From Leucobacter sp. wl10 (GTDB lineage Bacteria; Actinomycetota; Actinomycetes; Actinomycetales; Microbacteriaceae), in contig NZ_KZ983987.1 in assembly GCF_003569785.1 (NCBI RefSeq), positions 186,001 through 250,000 on the forward strand: 64,000 bases of DNA. The letters run 5' to 3'. The position numbers and the translations under genes are program-made. Position 1 is the stretch's first letter, and the number at the start of each line of letters is the position of its first letter. Below, one piece after another: positions 8,456-16,338 of this stretch. A model generated the notes under the pieces. That model made no database searches. It was not told the DNA's origin and worked only from the letters and a program-made list of their open reading frames with translations.

Positions 8456-9238
8456 ATGACCGACCTCGCGGTCGACCCGACCCCCTTTCTCGCCGTGGGC
8501 GACGAGGATCCGGGCGGTCCGCTGATCAGGATGGTGGTGTCGCTCACCTTCCCCGGAATGGACCGGCGCTCGCAGCGGCTGCAGGACGAGTTCACCCGGA
8601 TCGCGTTCGACGCCGTTCGCGCGGCGGGCGGGCGGCCGCGAATCGTGGATTCTGCGGCGGATCGCCTGGCGCCCGGGGACGAGGTCTTCGAGGCTGCGGG
8701 CGGCGTCGTGTTCCTCGGCGGCGGCGACGTCGACCCGGACTGCTACGGCTACGGCGGCGCCCCGCCCGAGAACCTCTACGGCGTGGATCGCCGGGCCGAC
8801 GACCACTGCATCGGCTTGATCCGCGAGGCGGCGCAGCGGGATCTGCCCACGCTCGCGATCTGCCGCGGCTCGCAACTGCTCAACGTCGCGTTCGGCGGCA
8901 CGCTGATCCCCGACATCGAGAACTGGCCGCTCCACAGGGGCGGGCGGGGGGAGCCGCTCTTCATCGACGAGGAGGTGCTGCTCGAGGCCGGCTCGGAGAT
9001 CGCGCGGATCTTCGGCCGCACGCGTGCGGCCGTGCGCAACGGGCACCATCAGGCCGTCGACGCGGTGGGGGCGGATCTGCGCGGGATCGCCCGCGCCCGC
9101 GACGGCATCGTTGAGGCGACGCAGCACCGCGACGCGACCTGGATGATCGGCGTGCAGTGGCACCCCGAGGAACCCGACGCCGATCCGCGCGACCGGGCCC
9201 TGCTCTTCGGCGAGCTGGTGAAGCGCGCCTCGGCCTGA
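8456..9238 (+). CDS. Gamma-glutamyl-gamma-aminobutyrate hydrolase-like protein (peptidase C26), copy 1
   Basis: This 260-aa class-I glutamine-amidotransferase-fold hydrolase is related to PuuD, which cleaves gamma-glutamyl amides to glutamate and the free amine product. The catalytic Cys lies in LAICRGSQLLN and the His-Glu pair in GVQWHPEE. The oxyanion region GGGDVDPDCYGY is typical of C26 enzymes. The ATG follows AAAGGA by 6 nt. It lies downstream of the permease on the same strand and converges with the flavodoxin gene. The GS-like ligase gene of the cluster supports a gamma-glutamyl amide as substrate, but which amide is unknown. A second homologue lies at 14799. Confidence 0.8.
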   Translation: MTDLAVDPTPFLAVGDEDPGGPLIRMVVSLTFPGMDRRSQRLQDEFTRIAFDAVRAAGGRPRIVDSAADRLAPGDEVFEAAGGVVFLGGGDVDPDCYGYGGAPPENLYGVDRRADDHCIGLIREAAQRDLPTLAICRGSQLLNVAFGGTLIPDIENWPLHRGGRGEPLFIDEEVLLEAGSEIARIFGRTRAAVRNGHHQAVDAVGADLRGIARARDGIVEATQHRDATWMIGVQWHPEEPDADPRDRALLFGELVKRASA

Positions 9239-9306
9239 TTCCGCATGCCGACGAGAGGGTCCCCTGCCGGGGCGTCGGCCGGGGACCGCCGTCCGCTCGA
9301 GAGGGC

Positions 9307-9765
9307 TTATACCCTCGCCGAGGCCGCCTCGAGCACGCCGGGCAGCCACTCGAGTGCGACGTCGCTGCCCATGTCCCACGAGGAGGCGTCGTGGCGGCCG
9401 TAGTCGCCCACTCGCTCGGCGCCCTGCTGCGCGAAACGGCGGTCGATGTGCTCGCTGCCCCGGCTGTACGTCTCCTCGTAGAAGGTGTCGCCGAGGCCGA
9501 ACATGGCGTAGCGCACGCCGGTGAGGTCGGGGAGCGCGTCGTCGAAGGCCTCGGCGAAGGGGATCGCCGTGTTGGGCAGATCGCCCTCGCCGTGGGTGGA
9601 GCACACCACGAGATAGAGGCGATCGGGGGTGAGGACGGCCGGATCGAAGTCCTGCAGGTCGAAGACCTCGACGTCGTCGTGGGTCTCGCGCAGCTTCGCG
9701 CCGAGATCTTCGGCGATGAGCTCGGAGTTGCCGGATTCGGTGCCGTAGAGAACCGTGAACTTCAC
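9307..9765 (-). CDS. Flavodoxin
   Basis: This 152-aa FMN-binding electron carrier starts with the beta-strand and phosphate loop VLYGTESGNS. It has the second FMN loop STHGEGDLPNTA and the third loop GLGDTFYEETYSRG, the usual short-chain flavodoxin layout. The GTG start overlaps the reductase stop (GTGA), so the two proteins are translationally coupled. Because it is paired with an FprA-type reductase and divergent from a P450 gene, I infer it passes electrons from NADPH through the reductase to that P450. Most bacterial class-I P450s use a ferredoxin; a dedicated flavodoxin partner is known (for example CinC for P450cin) but uncommon. Confidence 0.88.
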   Translation of the reverse strand: MKFTVLYGTESGNSELIAEDLGAKLRETHDDVEVFDLQDFDPAVLTPDRLYLVVCSTHGEGDLPNTAIPFAEAFDDALPDLTGVRYAMFGLGDTFYEETYSRGSEHIDRRFAQQGAERVGDYGRHDASSWDMGSDVALEWLPGVLEAASARV

Positions 9766-11093
9766 AGCTGGCTTCCTCTCTGATGGAGCGTTGCGCTCGA
9801 GGTTCGGGGGTCTTCCGCGGTCGCGCCGCGGGCGACGGCGACCATGAGCTCGTGGTCGGGGAGCTTGTGCCTGACGCGGCCCGAGTGTGCGATGGATCGC
9901 TCGTGCTCGTCGAGCCGGAGCCACTGCTCGTAGCCGATCGCGCGATCCCGCACCTCCGAGGGGAGTCCGTCGAAGCCGGGTGCGGACGAGGAGGCGGAGA
10001 GCGAGCCGTCGACCAGGTCGGCGGCGATCTCGTCGGCGACCGCCCTGGCGCAGGCCCGGTTCTCGGGTATGGCCCCGCGCGGCCCGCGCTTGGCCCAGCC
10101 GGTGCGGTAGAGGCCGGGCTCGATGCGGCCGGACTCCGCGCCCTCGGCCGTGAGCGCCGCGAGCGCGTGATCGCGTTGCGTCGCGAAGCCGATGGCCGTG
10201 ATCACCGAGGTGGCGGGCACCGCGACGACCTCGTCGTCGGCTGCGAACTCGACCGCCTCGACGCGGCGGTCTCCTCGCACGCGCAGCGGGATGAGGCCGA
10301 ATCGCAGGGTGACCTCGGGGCCGTCGAAGCGGGCCCGCTCGGGAGCGACCATCTCGGAGATGGCCGAGACTCGGCCGGCGGCGACGCGGGCGAGCCGTGC
10401 CGCGGCGCCGGGTGCGACGGGATCCGGCGAGCTGTAGACGGCGCGGGGGAGCGTCGCGAGCTCCTTGAGCATCTGCGGGTCCCCCTTGGAGTCGGGAGCG
10501 GCGGACCGGCTGACGAGGGTGACGCGCTCGGCGGGGGCGGCGAGGTAGGAGTCGAGCGCCGCGTCCGCGACGTCGCTGCCCTCGTAGTCGGCGCGGCCCT
10601 TCACGAGGAAGCGCAGCACGTCGAGGGCGACATTGCCGCCGCCGATGATCACGACGTCGGATCCGAGTTCGGGCAGTGCGGCGCCCTCGTCGGGGTGGGC
10701 GTTGAGGGCGCGGGTGATCGCCCCGGCGCCGATCACGCCGGGCAGTTCGGCGCCGGGAACGCCGAGCTCGCGGTCGGCGCTGAGGCCCGTGGCGATCACC
10801 ACGGCGTCGAAGAGATCGCGCAGCTCGTCGAGGGAGACGTCCCGGCCCACCTCGATGCCGCCGGCGAAGCGCACGGCGTCGTGCTGGAAGAGGCGGTCGA
10901 ACTGCCGGGTGATGGCCTTCGTGTGCTGGTGGTCGGCGGCGACGCCGTACCGAACGAGTCCGAAGGGCGAGGCGAGGCGGTCGAGGATCGCGATCTCGCA
11001 GTCGGGCGCGACGCGCAGCAGCGACTGAGCGAGGTAGCAGCCCGAGGGGCCGCTGCCGATCACGGCGATCTTCGGGGTCGTGGGTGACGACAT
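9762..11093 (-). CDS. Ferredoxin/flavodoxin-NADP reductase, FprA type
   Basis: This 443-aa adrenodoxin-reductase-like flavoprotein should move electrons from NADPH to the flavodoxin encoded next. The FAD motif IAVIGSGPSGCYLAQSLL is at about residues 9-26 and the NADPH motif IIGGGNVALDVLRFL near 150. A late GWAKRGPRGAIPENR segment is characteristic of FprA proteins. The ATG at 11093 has AAGGAG upstream. It is transcribed away from the P450 gene, and its predicted promoter (TTCACA-17-TACACT) overlaps one arm of an inverted repeat, so both directions are probably controlled together. Confidence 0.9.
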   Translation of the reverse strand: MSSPTTPKIAVIGSGPSGCYLAQSLLRVAPDCEIAILDRLASPFGLVRYGVAADHQHTKAITRQFDRLFQHDAVRFAGGIEVGRDVSLDELRDLFDAVVIATGLSADRELGVPGAELPGVIGAGAITRALNAHPDEGAALPELGSDVVIIGGGNVALDVLRFLVKGRADYEGSDVADAALDSYLAAPAERVTLVSRSAAPDSKGDPQMLKELATLPRAVYSSPDPVAPGAAARLARVAAGRVSAISEMVAPERARFDGPEVTLRFGLIPLRVRGDRRVEAVEFAADDEVVAVPATSVITAIGFATQRDHALAALTAEGAESGRIEPGLYRTGWAKRGPRGAIPENRACARAVADEIAADLVDGSLSASSSAPGFDGLPSEVRDRAIGYEQWLRLDEHERSIAHSGRVRHKLPDHELMVAVARGATAEDPRTSSATLHQRGSQL

Positions 11094-11184
11094 CGCAGCT
11101 CCTTCGCGTTGCGCCGAGGCGGTTGAGCGGCGGCGGACGCTCCGCCGCGATCCGGCGCCTCGGCGCGTTCCGGTCGATGCACCC

Positions 11185-11213
11185 AGTGTATCCATAAAAG
11201 ATAATTATGTGAA
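11185..11213 (-). promoter_or_regulatory. Promoter of the reductase-flavodoxin operon
   Basis: On the minus strand TTCACA (11208-11213) and TACACT (11185-11190) are separated by exactly 17 bp. The -35 box lies inside the left arm of the inverted repeat at 11208-11234. Confidence 0.6.
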
Positions 11214-11234
11214 TGTTTTTGAGCGATATTCACA
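11208..11234. promoter_or_regulatory. Candidate operator TGTGAAT-N13-ATTCACA between reductase and P450 promoters
   Basis: Two perfect 7-bp arms have centres 20 bp (two helical turns) apart. The left arm overlaps the -35 box of the reductase operon. The right arm ends 28 bp before the P450 -35 box. The spacer holds TTGAGCG (11219-11225), which is shared with the permease promoter. Confidence 0.55.
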
Positions 11235-11262
11235 CATTAGTCCTAAACTAACCCTGAAATGC

Positions 11263-11291
11263 TTGCGATATAAATCATTCATAGGTAACTT
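11263..11291 (+). promoter_or_regulatory. Promoter of the P450 gene
   Basis: TTGCGA (11263-11268) and TAACTT (11286-11291) are separated by 17 bp, and the layout matches the permease promoter. About 55 nt of leader follow, with GAGGGAG before the ATG. Confidence 0.6.
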
Positions 11292-11349
11292 ATTTACCAC
11301 CGGCCGCTCGCGAAATCGAGCGGAGACAGAATTCGACGAGGGAGTACGA

Positions 11350-12588
11350 ATGACCGGACAGGCGACCCAGGAGGACGTGCCGTATCTCGACACCGCCTCG
11401 ACCGACTTCGCCATGAACTCCGAGGCGGTGCGCGACGCCCGCGCGCGCAGCTGGTACGCGAAGACCAACTACGGCTACGGCGTGCTGCGATACCGGGAGG
11501 TCACCGAGCTGCTGAAGCACCCGAGCCTGGGCCAGGGCAGCGCGAGGTGGCCGGATCACCACGGCGTGCACTCCGGCATCTTCTACGAGTGGTGGGCGAA
11601 GAACCTGCTCGTGCTCGAGGGCGAGGAGCACCACCGCATCCGACGCCTGCTCAACCCGGCGTTCTCGCCCGGGGTGGCGCGCAGGCTCGAGCCAGAGTTC
11701 GCCGCGATCGCGGAAGAGCTCATCGAGGGCATGAAGCAGAAGCACGCCCGCGGCGAGCAGGTCGAGTTCGTCGCCGACTTCTCGGAACCCTTCGCCACCC
11801 GCGCGCTCTGCGCCATGATGGGCCTCGACCACGAGCACTGGCCATTCATCGCCTCGCGCGCCAACACGGTCGGCTACGCGCTCAGCATCACCATCAAGCA
11901 GGACATCGAGCGCATCGACGAGGCCGTTCGCGAGCTCTACGACTTCGTCGATCGCCTCGTCGACGAGCGCCGCGAGCGCCCCGGTGACGACGTGGTCTCC
12001 CGCCTCGTGCAGTTCTCGCAGGCCGGCGACAAGCTGAGCGACGCCGAACTGCGCAACGCCCTCGTGCTCATGCTGTTCGGCGGCATGGACACCACACGCA
12101 ACCAGATCGGCCTGCTGCTGCAGACCTTCATGCGCAACCCGGAGCAGTGGGAACTGCTGGCTCGGGATCCCGAGAGGTACGCCAAGCCCGCCCTCGAAGA
12201 GGGGCTGCGCGTCAATCCCACCACCCGGTGGGTGACTCGCGAGGCCCACGAGGACTTCGAGTTCCACGGACTCGAGATCGAGAAGGGCACCACGGTGCAC
12301 CTCTTCACCATGTCGAGCGGCACCGATCCCGAGGCGTTCCCCGACCCCGAGATCGACCTCAACGCGGGCAGCGGGCCGGGCAGTGAGAAGCGCAAGCAGC
12401 ACCACACCTTCGGCGGCGGCATCCACCACTGCCTCGGGCACTACATCGCCCGCGCCGACATGAGCGTCGCGCTGCCGCTGCTGGCCCAGGCCTTCACGAA
12501 CATCTCCTGCCCCGGCGGCGACGAGTGGCTGCCCGACTCCGGCAACCACGGCCCCGTGCGCCTGCCCATCGACTTCACCGTGCGCTGA
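11350..12588 (+). CDS. Cytochrome P450
   Basis: This 412-aa soluble bacterial P450 carries all core motifs. The I-helix motif is GGMDTT (residues 244-249), the ExxR pair is E284/R287, and the haem-binding loop FGGGIHHCLGH has the axial C361. Length is normal for class-I bacterial enzymes and there is no membrane anchor. Redox partners are encoded divergently (FprA-type reductase and flavodoxin). The GS-like gene follows 42 bp downstream. Known piperidine/morpholine-degrading mycobacterial clusters also place a P450 beside a GS-like gene, so oxidation or N-dealkylation of an amine is a fair hypothesis. I cannot assign a CYP family or substrate from sequence alone. Confidence 0.92.
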   Translation: MTGQATQEDVPYLDTASTDFAMNSEAVRDARARSWYAKTNYGYGVLRYREVTELLKHPSLGQGSARWPDHHGVHSGIFYEWWAKNLLVLEGEEHHRIRRLLNPAFSPGVARRLEPEFAAIAEELIEGMKQKHARGEQVEFVADFSEPFATRALCAMMGLDHEHWPFIASRANTVGYALSITIKQDIERIDEAVRELYDFVDRLVDERRERPGDDVVSRLVQFSQAGDKLSDAELRNALVLMLFGGMDTTRNQIGLLLQTFMRNPEQWELLARDPERYAKPALEEGLRVNPTTRWVTREAHEDFEFHGLEIEKGTTVHLFTMSSGTDPEAFPDPEIDLNAGSGPGSEKRKQHHTFGGGIHHCLGHYIARADMSVALPLLAQAFTNISCPGGDEWLPDSGNHGPVRLPIDFTVR

Positions 12589-12630
12589 CGTTCCGCGGGC
12601 ACCAGACCTTCCACAGACGAAAGGAACCAC

Positions 12631-14067
12631 ATGTCCGACCTCAAGACGGGAGGGCGCTTCGGCGCCGCCCTGCGCGAGATCCTCGCCGACGACACGGCGT
12701 TCTCGCGGCATCGGGAGGCGAATCTCCGGCCCGAGACCGTGCGGGCGCTCGGCGAGCGGATCCGCGAGACCGGCGTCAGGTACATCTACTACATGCTCCC
12801 CACCCTCGGCAGCCGCACGGTCGCCAAGGTGGTGCCGGCCGATCTGTTCGAGCGCATGCTGCGCAAGGGCATCGCCTTCCACCGCACCGCGCTCACCGAC
12901 CTGCAAACGAGCCGCGGGGGCGAGCTGATCGGCGGGGGCGTCGACGCCCACGAGTTCTGGGGGCTGCCCGAGCCCGAGACCTTCCAAGTGCTGCCCTGGG
13001 ATCCCGAGGTCGGCCGCATCTTCTGCACCGCCTACGATCCGCCGCACCTCGGCGAGGACGGAGGACGCCTCGTCGCGCTCGACACGCGCGCGCTCTTCAA
13101 GGCCGCCCACCGCGGCTTCACCGAGCGCACGGGGCTCGAGCTGCGCAGCGGCCTCGAGCCGGAGATGACCTGGACCGGCCCCGGCATCGAAGTCGTCGCC
13201 AAGGAGGATCAGAGCCCCGCCTACCAGGTCGAGAACCTCGAGAAGATGCGTCCCGTCTTCAAGCGGGTGATCAGCTACGGCCGCGCGCTCGACTTCACCA
13301 TGATCCAGGGCGACTACGAGGACGACGGACAGATCGAGCTCAACTGGGACTACGACCGCGCCGACCGCACCGCCGAGCGCATGACCGCCTACCGCCAGAT
13401 CTGCAAGCAGGTGGCCCGCGAGCTCGGCCTCGAGGCCAGCTTCATGGCGAAGCCCTACAACGGCAAGATGGGCAACGGCTGCCACCACAACCTCAGCCTG
13501 TGGCGCGTCGCCGACGACGGCTCGGCCGAGAATGTGATCGAGGACGGACGCGTCGAGCTGCACGCCACCGAGACGGCGCGGCACGCGATCGCCGGTATGC
13601 TGCTGCACGCCCCCGGATCGATGCTCGTGATGGCCTCCACCGTCAACTCCTACAAGCGCTACTGGGACGCCGGGCAGTTCGCCCCGTCGGGCGCCGACTG
13701 GGGCCTGGACACCCGGGGCGTCGCGATCCGCGTCTCCGCGAACGGCCGCATGGAGTACCGCCTGCCCGATGCGAGCGTGAACCCCTACCTCTCTCACCTC
13801 TACCTGCTCGCGGCCATCGAGCACGGCCTCGAGGCGCGGTTGGAGCCGGGCGATCCCGGGCAGCCGAGCGAGGCGCTGCAGGGCGTCGTCGTGCCCAACA
13901 CGCTCGGCATGGCCATCGATTCGTTCGAGGCCGACGAGTACCTCATGGGTGCGATGCCCGAGGAGCTCACGCGCATCTTCCTGCAGCTCAAGCGCGACGA
14001 GTGGGCGCGCTACTGCGGGATCATCACGCAGTGGGAGTTCGATCAGTACTGGGAGGCGATCCCGTGA
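12631..14067 (+). CDS. Glutamine-synthetase-like gamma-glutamylamide ligase
   Basis: This 478-aa protein has the glutamine synthetase fold and active-site signatures. They are LEPEMTW (about 175-181), QIELNWDY (234-241), the ATP/metal loop NGCHHNLSLW (282-291), NSYKRYW (339-345), and EYRLPDASVNPYL near 375 with the family Arg. Sequence around these motifs departs from housekeeping GlnA and fits PuuA/IpuC/GlnA4-like enzymes, which ligate glutamate to amines. The context (P450 upstream, C26 hydrolase downstream, amine-type permease) supports a catabolic gamma-glutamylation step. The stop overlaps the next gene (GTGA). The accepted amine is unknown. Confidence 0.85.
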   Translation: MSDLKTGGRFGAALREILADDTAFSRHREANLRPETVRALGERIRETGVRYIYYMLPTLGSRTVAKVVPADLFERMLRKGIAFHRTALTDLQTSRGGELIGGGVDAHEFWGLPEPETFQVLPWDPEVGRIFCTAYDPPHLGEDGGRLVALDTRALFKAAHRGFTERTGLELRSGLEPEMTWTGPGIEVVAKEDQSPAYQVENLEKMRPVFKRVISYGRALDFTMIQGDYEDDGQIELNWDYDRADRTAERMTAYRQICKQVARELGLEASFMAKPYNGKMGNGCHHNLSLWRVADDGSAENVIEDGRVELHATETARHAIAGMLLHAPGSMLVMASTVNSYKRYWDAGQFAPSGADWGLDTRGVAIRVSANGRMEYRLPDASVNPYLSHLYLLAAIEHGLEARLEPGDPGQPSEALQGVVVPNTLGMAIDSFEADEYLMGAMPEELTRIFLQLKRDEWARYCGIITQWEFDQYWEAIP

Positions 14068-14798
14068 CCGCCGCGTACGCCGACGGGCGGACCATCCGCC
14101 TCGCGTGCATCGACTCGGAGGCCACGCCGCTCTTCTCGAAGAGTCCCGACGGCCGCACCCGCGGGGGCTACGAGCCCGAGGCGGCCGCGCTCGTGATGTC
14201 GCGGCTCGCCGGTGGAGCCGCCGACATCGAGTGGGTGATGGTGCCCTGGGAGGAGATGATCCCCTCGGTGCGCCGAGGCGACGCCGACGCCGTGTGGTGC
14301 GGCCAGGGCATCACCCCCGAGCGCTCCGCGCAGGTCGACTTCACGCGGCCCTACGCCGTGTTCAACGAGACCCTCGTCGTGCGATCAGGCGATCCCGCCC
14401 GCTCGCCCGAGCGGCTCGCGGGCTACCGGATCGGCGCGATCGCGGGCTCCACCAACATGAAGCTCGCCGAGACCTTTCCCGGCGTCGAGCTCGTGGGCTT
14501 CGGCGCGAGCGACGACGTCTTCGGCGACATGATCGAGGCGACCCGCTCGGGCGCGATCGACGGCTTCGTGGACGACGACGTGGTGATGATCCCGCTCGCC
14601 CGGGAGAACCACGACCTCGCGGAGGCGTTCACCGTGCAGACGCGCAATCGCTGGGGCGTCGGCGTCGCGCCGGGCGACGACCGGCTGCGCGAGGAGATCG
14701 ATCGCGCGATCGAGCAAGTCGTCGCCGACGGCTCGCTCGAGGCGGTCTGGCGCAGGTGGATGCCGCTGCTCGCCTTCCCGCTCGCGAGCGGGGCGTAG
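14064..14798 (+). CDS. Solute-binding-protein family 3-like protein without signal peptide
   Basis: This 244-aa protein has the bilobed SBP_bac_3 fold. Its start (IRLACIDSEATPLF), the central TRPYAVFNETLVV, the hinge region with GYRIGAIAGSTN, and the C-terminal helix with EAVWRRWMP follow the family order. It begins at a GTG that overlaps the GS-like stop codon. No secretion signal or lipobox precedes the fold, although ABC-transport binding proteins are normally exported, and no ABC permease or ATPase genes are nearby. It may therefore be a cytosolic enzyme (PheC-type dehydratases arose from this fold) or a ligand sensor. Its function is unknown. Confidence 0.75.
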   Translation: MTAAYADGRTIRLACIDSEATPLFSKSPDGRTRGGYEPEAAALVMSRLAGGAADIEWVMVPWEEMIPSVRRGDADAVWCGQGITPERSAQVDFTRPYAVFNETLVVRSGDPARSPERLAGYRIGAIAGSTNMKLAETFPGVELVGFGASDDVFGDMIEATRSGAIDGFVDDDVVMIPLARENHDLAEAFTVQTRNRWGVGVAPGDDRLREEIDRAIEQVVADGSLEAVWRRWMPLLAFPLASGA

Positions 14799-15515
14799 AT
14801 GGGCGCGCTCCGCGGCGACCGCGTGCCGCGCATCGGGGTCACGGGCATGTGGTCGAAGCAGATCCGCGGCCTGCGCTTCGACGGCAGTGCGGTCGCGGCG
14901 GCGGTGCTGCGCTCGGTGATCCGCGCGGGCGGAGAGCCGCTCGCCCTGTTCGCCGAGAGCGTGATGCAGCCCGAGGAGCGGCTGCGCGGCCTCGACGCGC
15001 TGCTCGTGCCGGGCGGGTCGGACGTCGATCCGCGCCGCTACGGGCAGCGGCCCCTCGAGGCGACCTCGCCCGCCGACTTCGCTGCGCAGGACGGCTTCGA
15101 GGCCGGGATGATGGCGGCCGCGATCCGGATCGGCCTGCCGACGCTCGCGATCTGCCGCGGATTCCAGTTGCTGAACGTCGAGCACGGCGGCACGCTGGTG
15201 CAGGATCTCGACGCCCACAGCGTGCACCGCGACGCGGTGCACGCTGTGGGCGTCGATCCCGGATCGGCGCTCGCCGCGGCGAGCGGCGCCTCGGAGCTGT
15301 CGGTGTCGTCCTATCATCATCAGGCGATCGACCGCGTCGGGGAGGGGCTCCGCGTCACCGGGCGCGCGCCCGACGGGGTCGTCGAGGCGCTCGAGCATCC
15401 CTCCGCACCGCTGATCGCGGTGCAGTGGCACCCCGAGGACGGCGCGGGCGAGGACGAGCGGCAGCACGCCCTCTTCGTCTGGCTCGTCGACGAGGCACGG
15501 GCGAGAATGGCATGA
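14799..15515 (+). CDS. Gamma-glutamyl-gamma-aminobutyrate hydrolase-like protein (peptidase C26), copy 2
   Basis: This 238-aa hydrolase has the catalytic Cys in LAICRGFQLLN and the His-Glu pair in AVQWHPEDGA. PGGSDVDPRRYG precedes them, and SYHHQAIDRVGEGL is a C26-typical stretch. The ATG begins directly after the stop of the SBP-like gene with no gap, so translation is coupled. It is a diverged homologue of the protein at 8456. Their shared cluster suggests either two gamma-glutamyl intermediates or a forward and a salvage hydrolase. Acting on a gamma-glutamyl amide made by the GS-like enzyme is inferred from context. Confidence 0.82.
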   Translation: MGALRGDRVPRIGVTGMWSKQIRGLRFDGSAVAAAVLRSVIRAGGEPLALFAESVMQPEERLRGLDALLVPGGSDVDPRRYGQRPLEATSPADFAAQDGFEAGMMAAAIRIGLPTLAICRGFQLLNVEHGGTLVQDLDAHSVHRDAVHAVGVDPGSALAAASGASELSVSSYHHQAIDRVGEGLRVTGRAPDGVVEALEHPSAPLIAVQWHPEDGAGEDERQHALFVWLVDEARARMA

Positions 15516-15585
15516 ACCCGCGACGGCATCGCGCGCGAGCGCACCGACCCGGGCATGAGGGAACGACACGCGAGGGGAGAACGGG

Positions 15586-16338
15586 ATGACCGGCGCACGA
15601 GTGCTCGTGGTCGAGCACCAGGGCAACGCCGGCCTGGGGCAGCTGTCCGATCGGCTGACCCGGAGCGGACTGCGGCTCGACACCGTCGGACCGGACGCGG
15701 GAGCCTCCGTGCCCGACTCGCTCGACGGCTACGACGCCCTGATCGTGCTGGGCGGAGCCACGGGCCCGACCGACGACGACGCCGCGCCCTGGCTGCCCGC
15801 GACGCGCAGGCTGCTCGCCGGCGGAGCGGAGCTGGGCGTGCCCACGCTCGGCATCTGCCTCGGCGCGCAGCTGCTCGCGACGGCGACCGGCGGCCGCGTG
15901 CGCGCGATGCCGGACGGCCCGGAGGTGGGGCTCTGCGACGTCGACTTCGGTTCGGCCGCGGCGACCGATCCGCTCTTCAGCGGACTCGCCGGCCGCTCGG
16001 CGCCGGCCGTGCAGTGGCACTGGCTCGAGGCCGACCGGCTGCCCGCGGGGGCCCGCGTGCTCGCCTCGAGCCCCGCCTGTCGCAACCAGGCCTTCCGGAT
16101 CGGCGACGCAGCGTGGGGCGTGCAGTTCCATCTCGAGGCGCTCGGGGCGACCGCGCAGGACTGGGTCGACGAGGATCGGCGGAGCCTCGACGAACTCGGG
16201 CTCGACGGGGCCGCGCTCGTGCGCGAGGTGCGCGACGCCGAGCCGCGGCTGGGCGCGGTGTGGCTGCCGATCGCCGACCGCTTCGCAGACATCGCGAAGC
16301 GGCCGGCCGGCCGGCCGGATCAGCCGACGGCGCGGTAG
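15586..16338 (+). CDS. Class-I glutamine amidotransferase-like protein
   Basis: This 250-aa protein resembles stand-alone GuaA-type amidotransferase domains. The nucleophilic Cys is in LGICLGAQLLATATGG, the catalytic His in VQFHLEA, and the oxyanion strand is VLGGATGPTDDD. It has no synthetase domain, so it may hydrolyse a gamma-glutamyl compound on its own. It is the third such triad hydrolase in the cluster. It follows copy 2 of the C26 genes after 70 bp on the same strand. Its 3' end overlaps the convergent Cache-protein gene by 19 bp. Confidence 0.8.
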   Translation: MTGARVLVVEHQGNAGLGQLSDRLTRSGLRLDTVGPDAGASVPDSLDGYDALIVLGGATGPTDDDAAPWLPATRRLLAGGAELGVPTLGICLGAQLLATATGGRVRAMPDGPEVGLCDVDFGSAAATDPLFSGLAGRSAPAVQWHWLEADRLPAGARVLASSPACRNQAFRIGDAAWGVQFHLEALGATAQDWVDEDRRSLDELGLDGAALVREVRDAEPRLGAVWLPIADRFADIAKRPAGRPDQPTAR

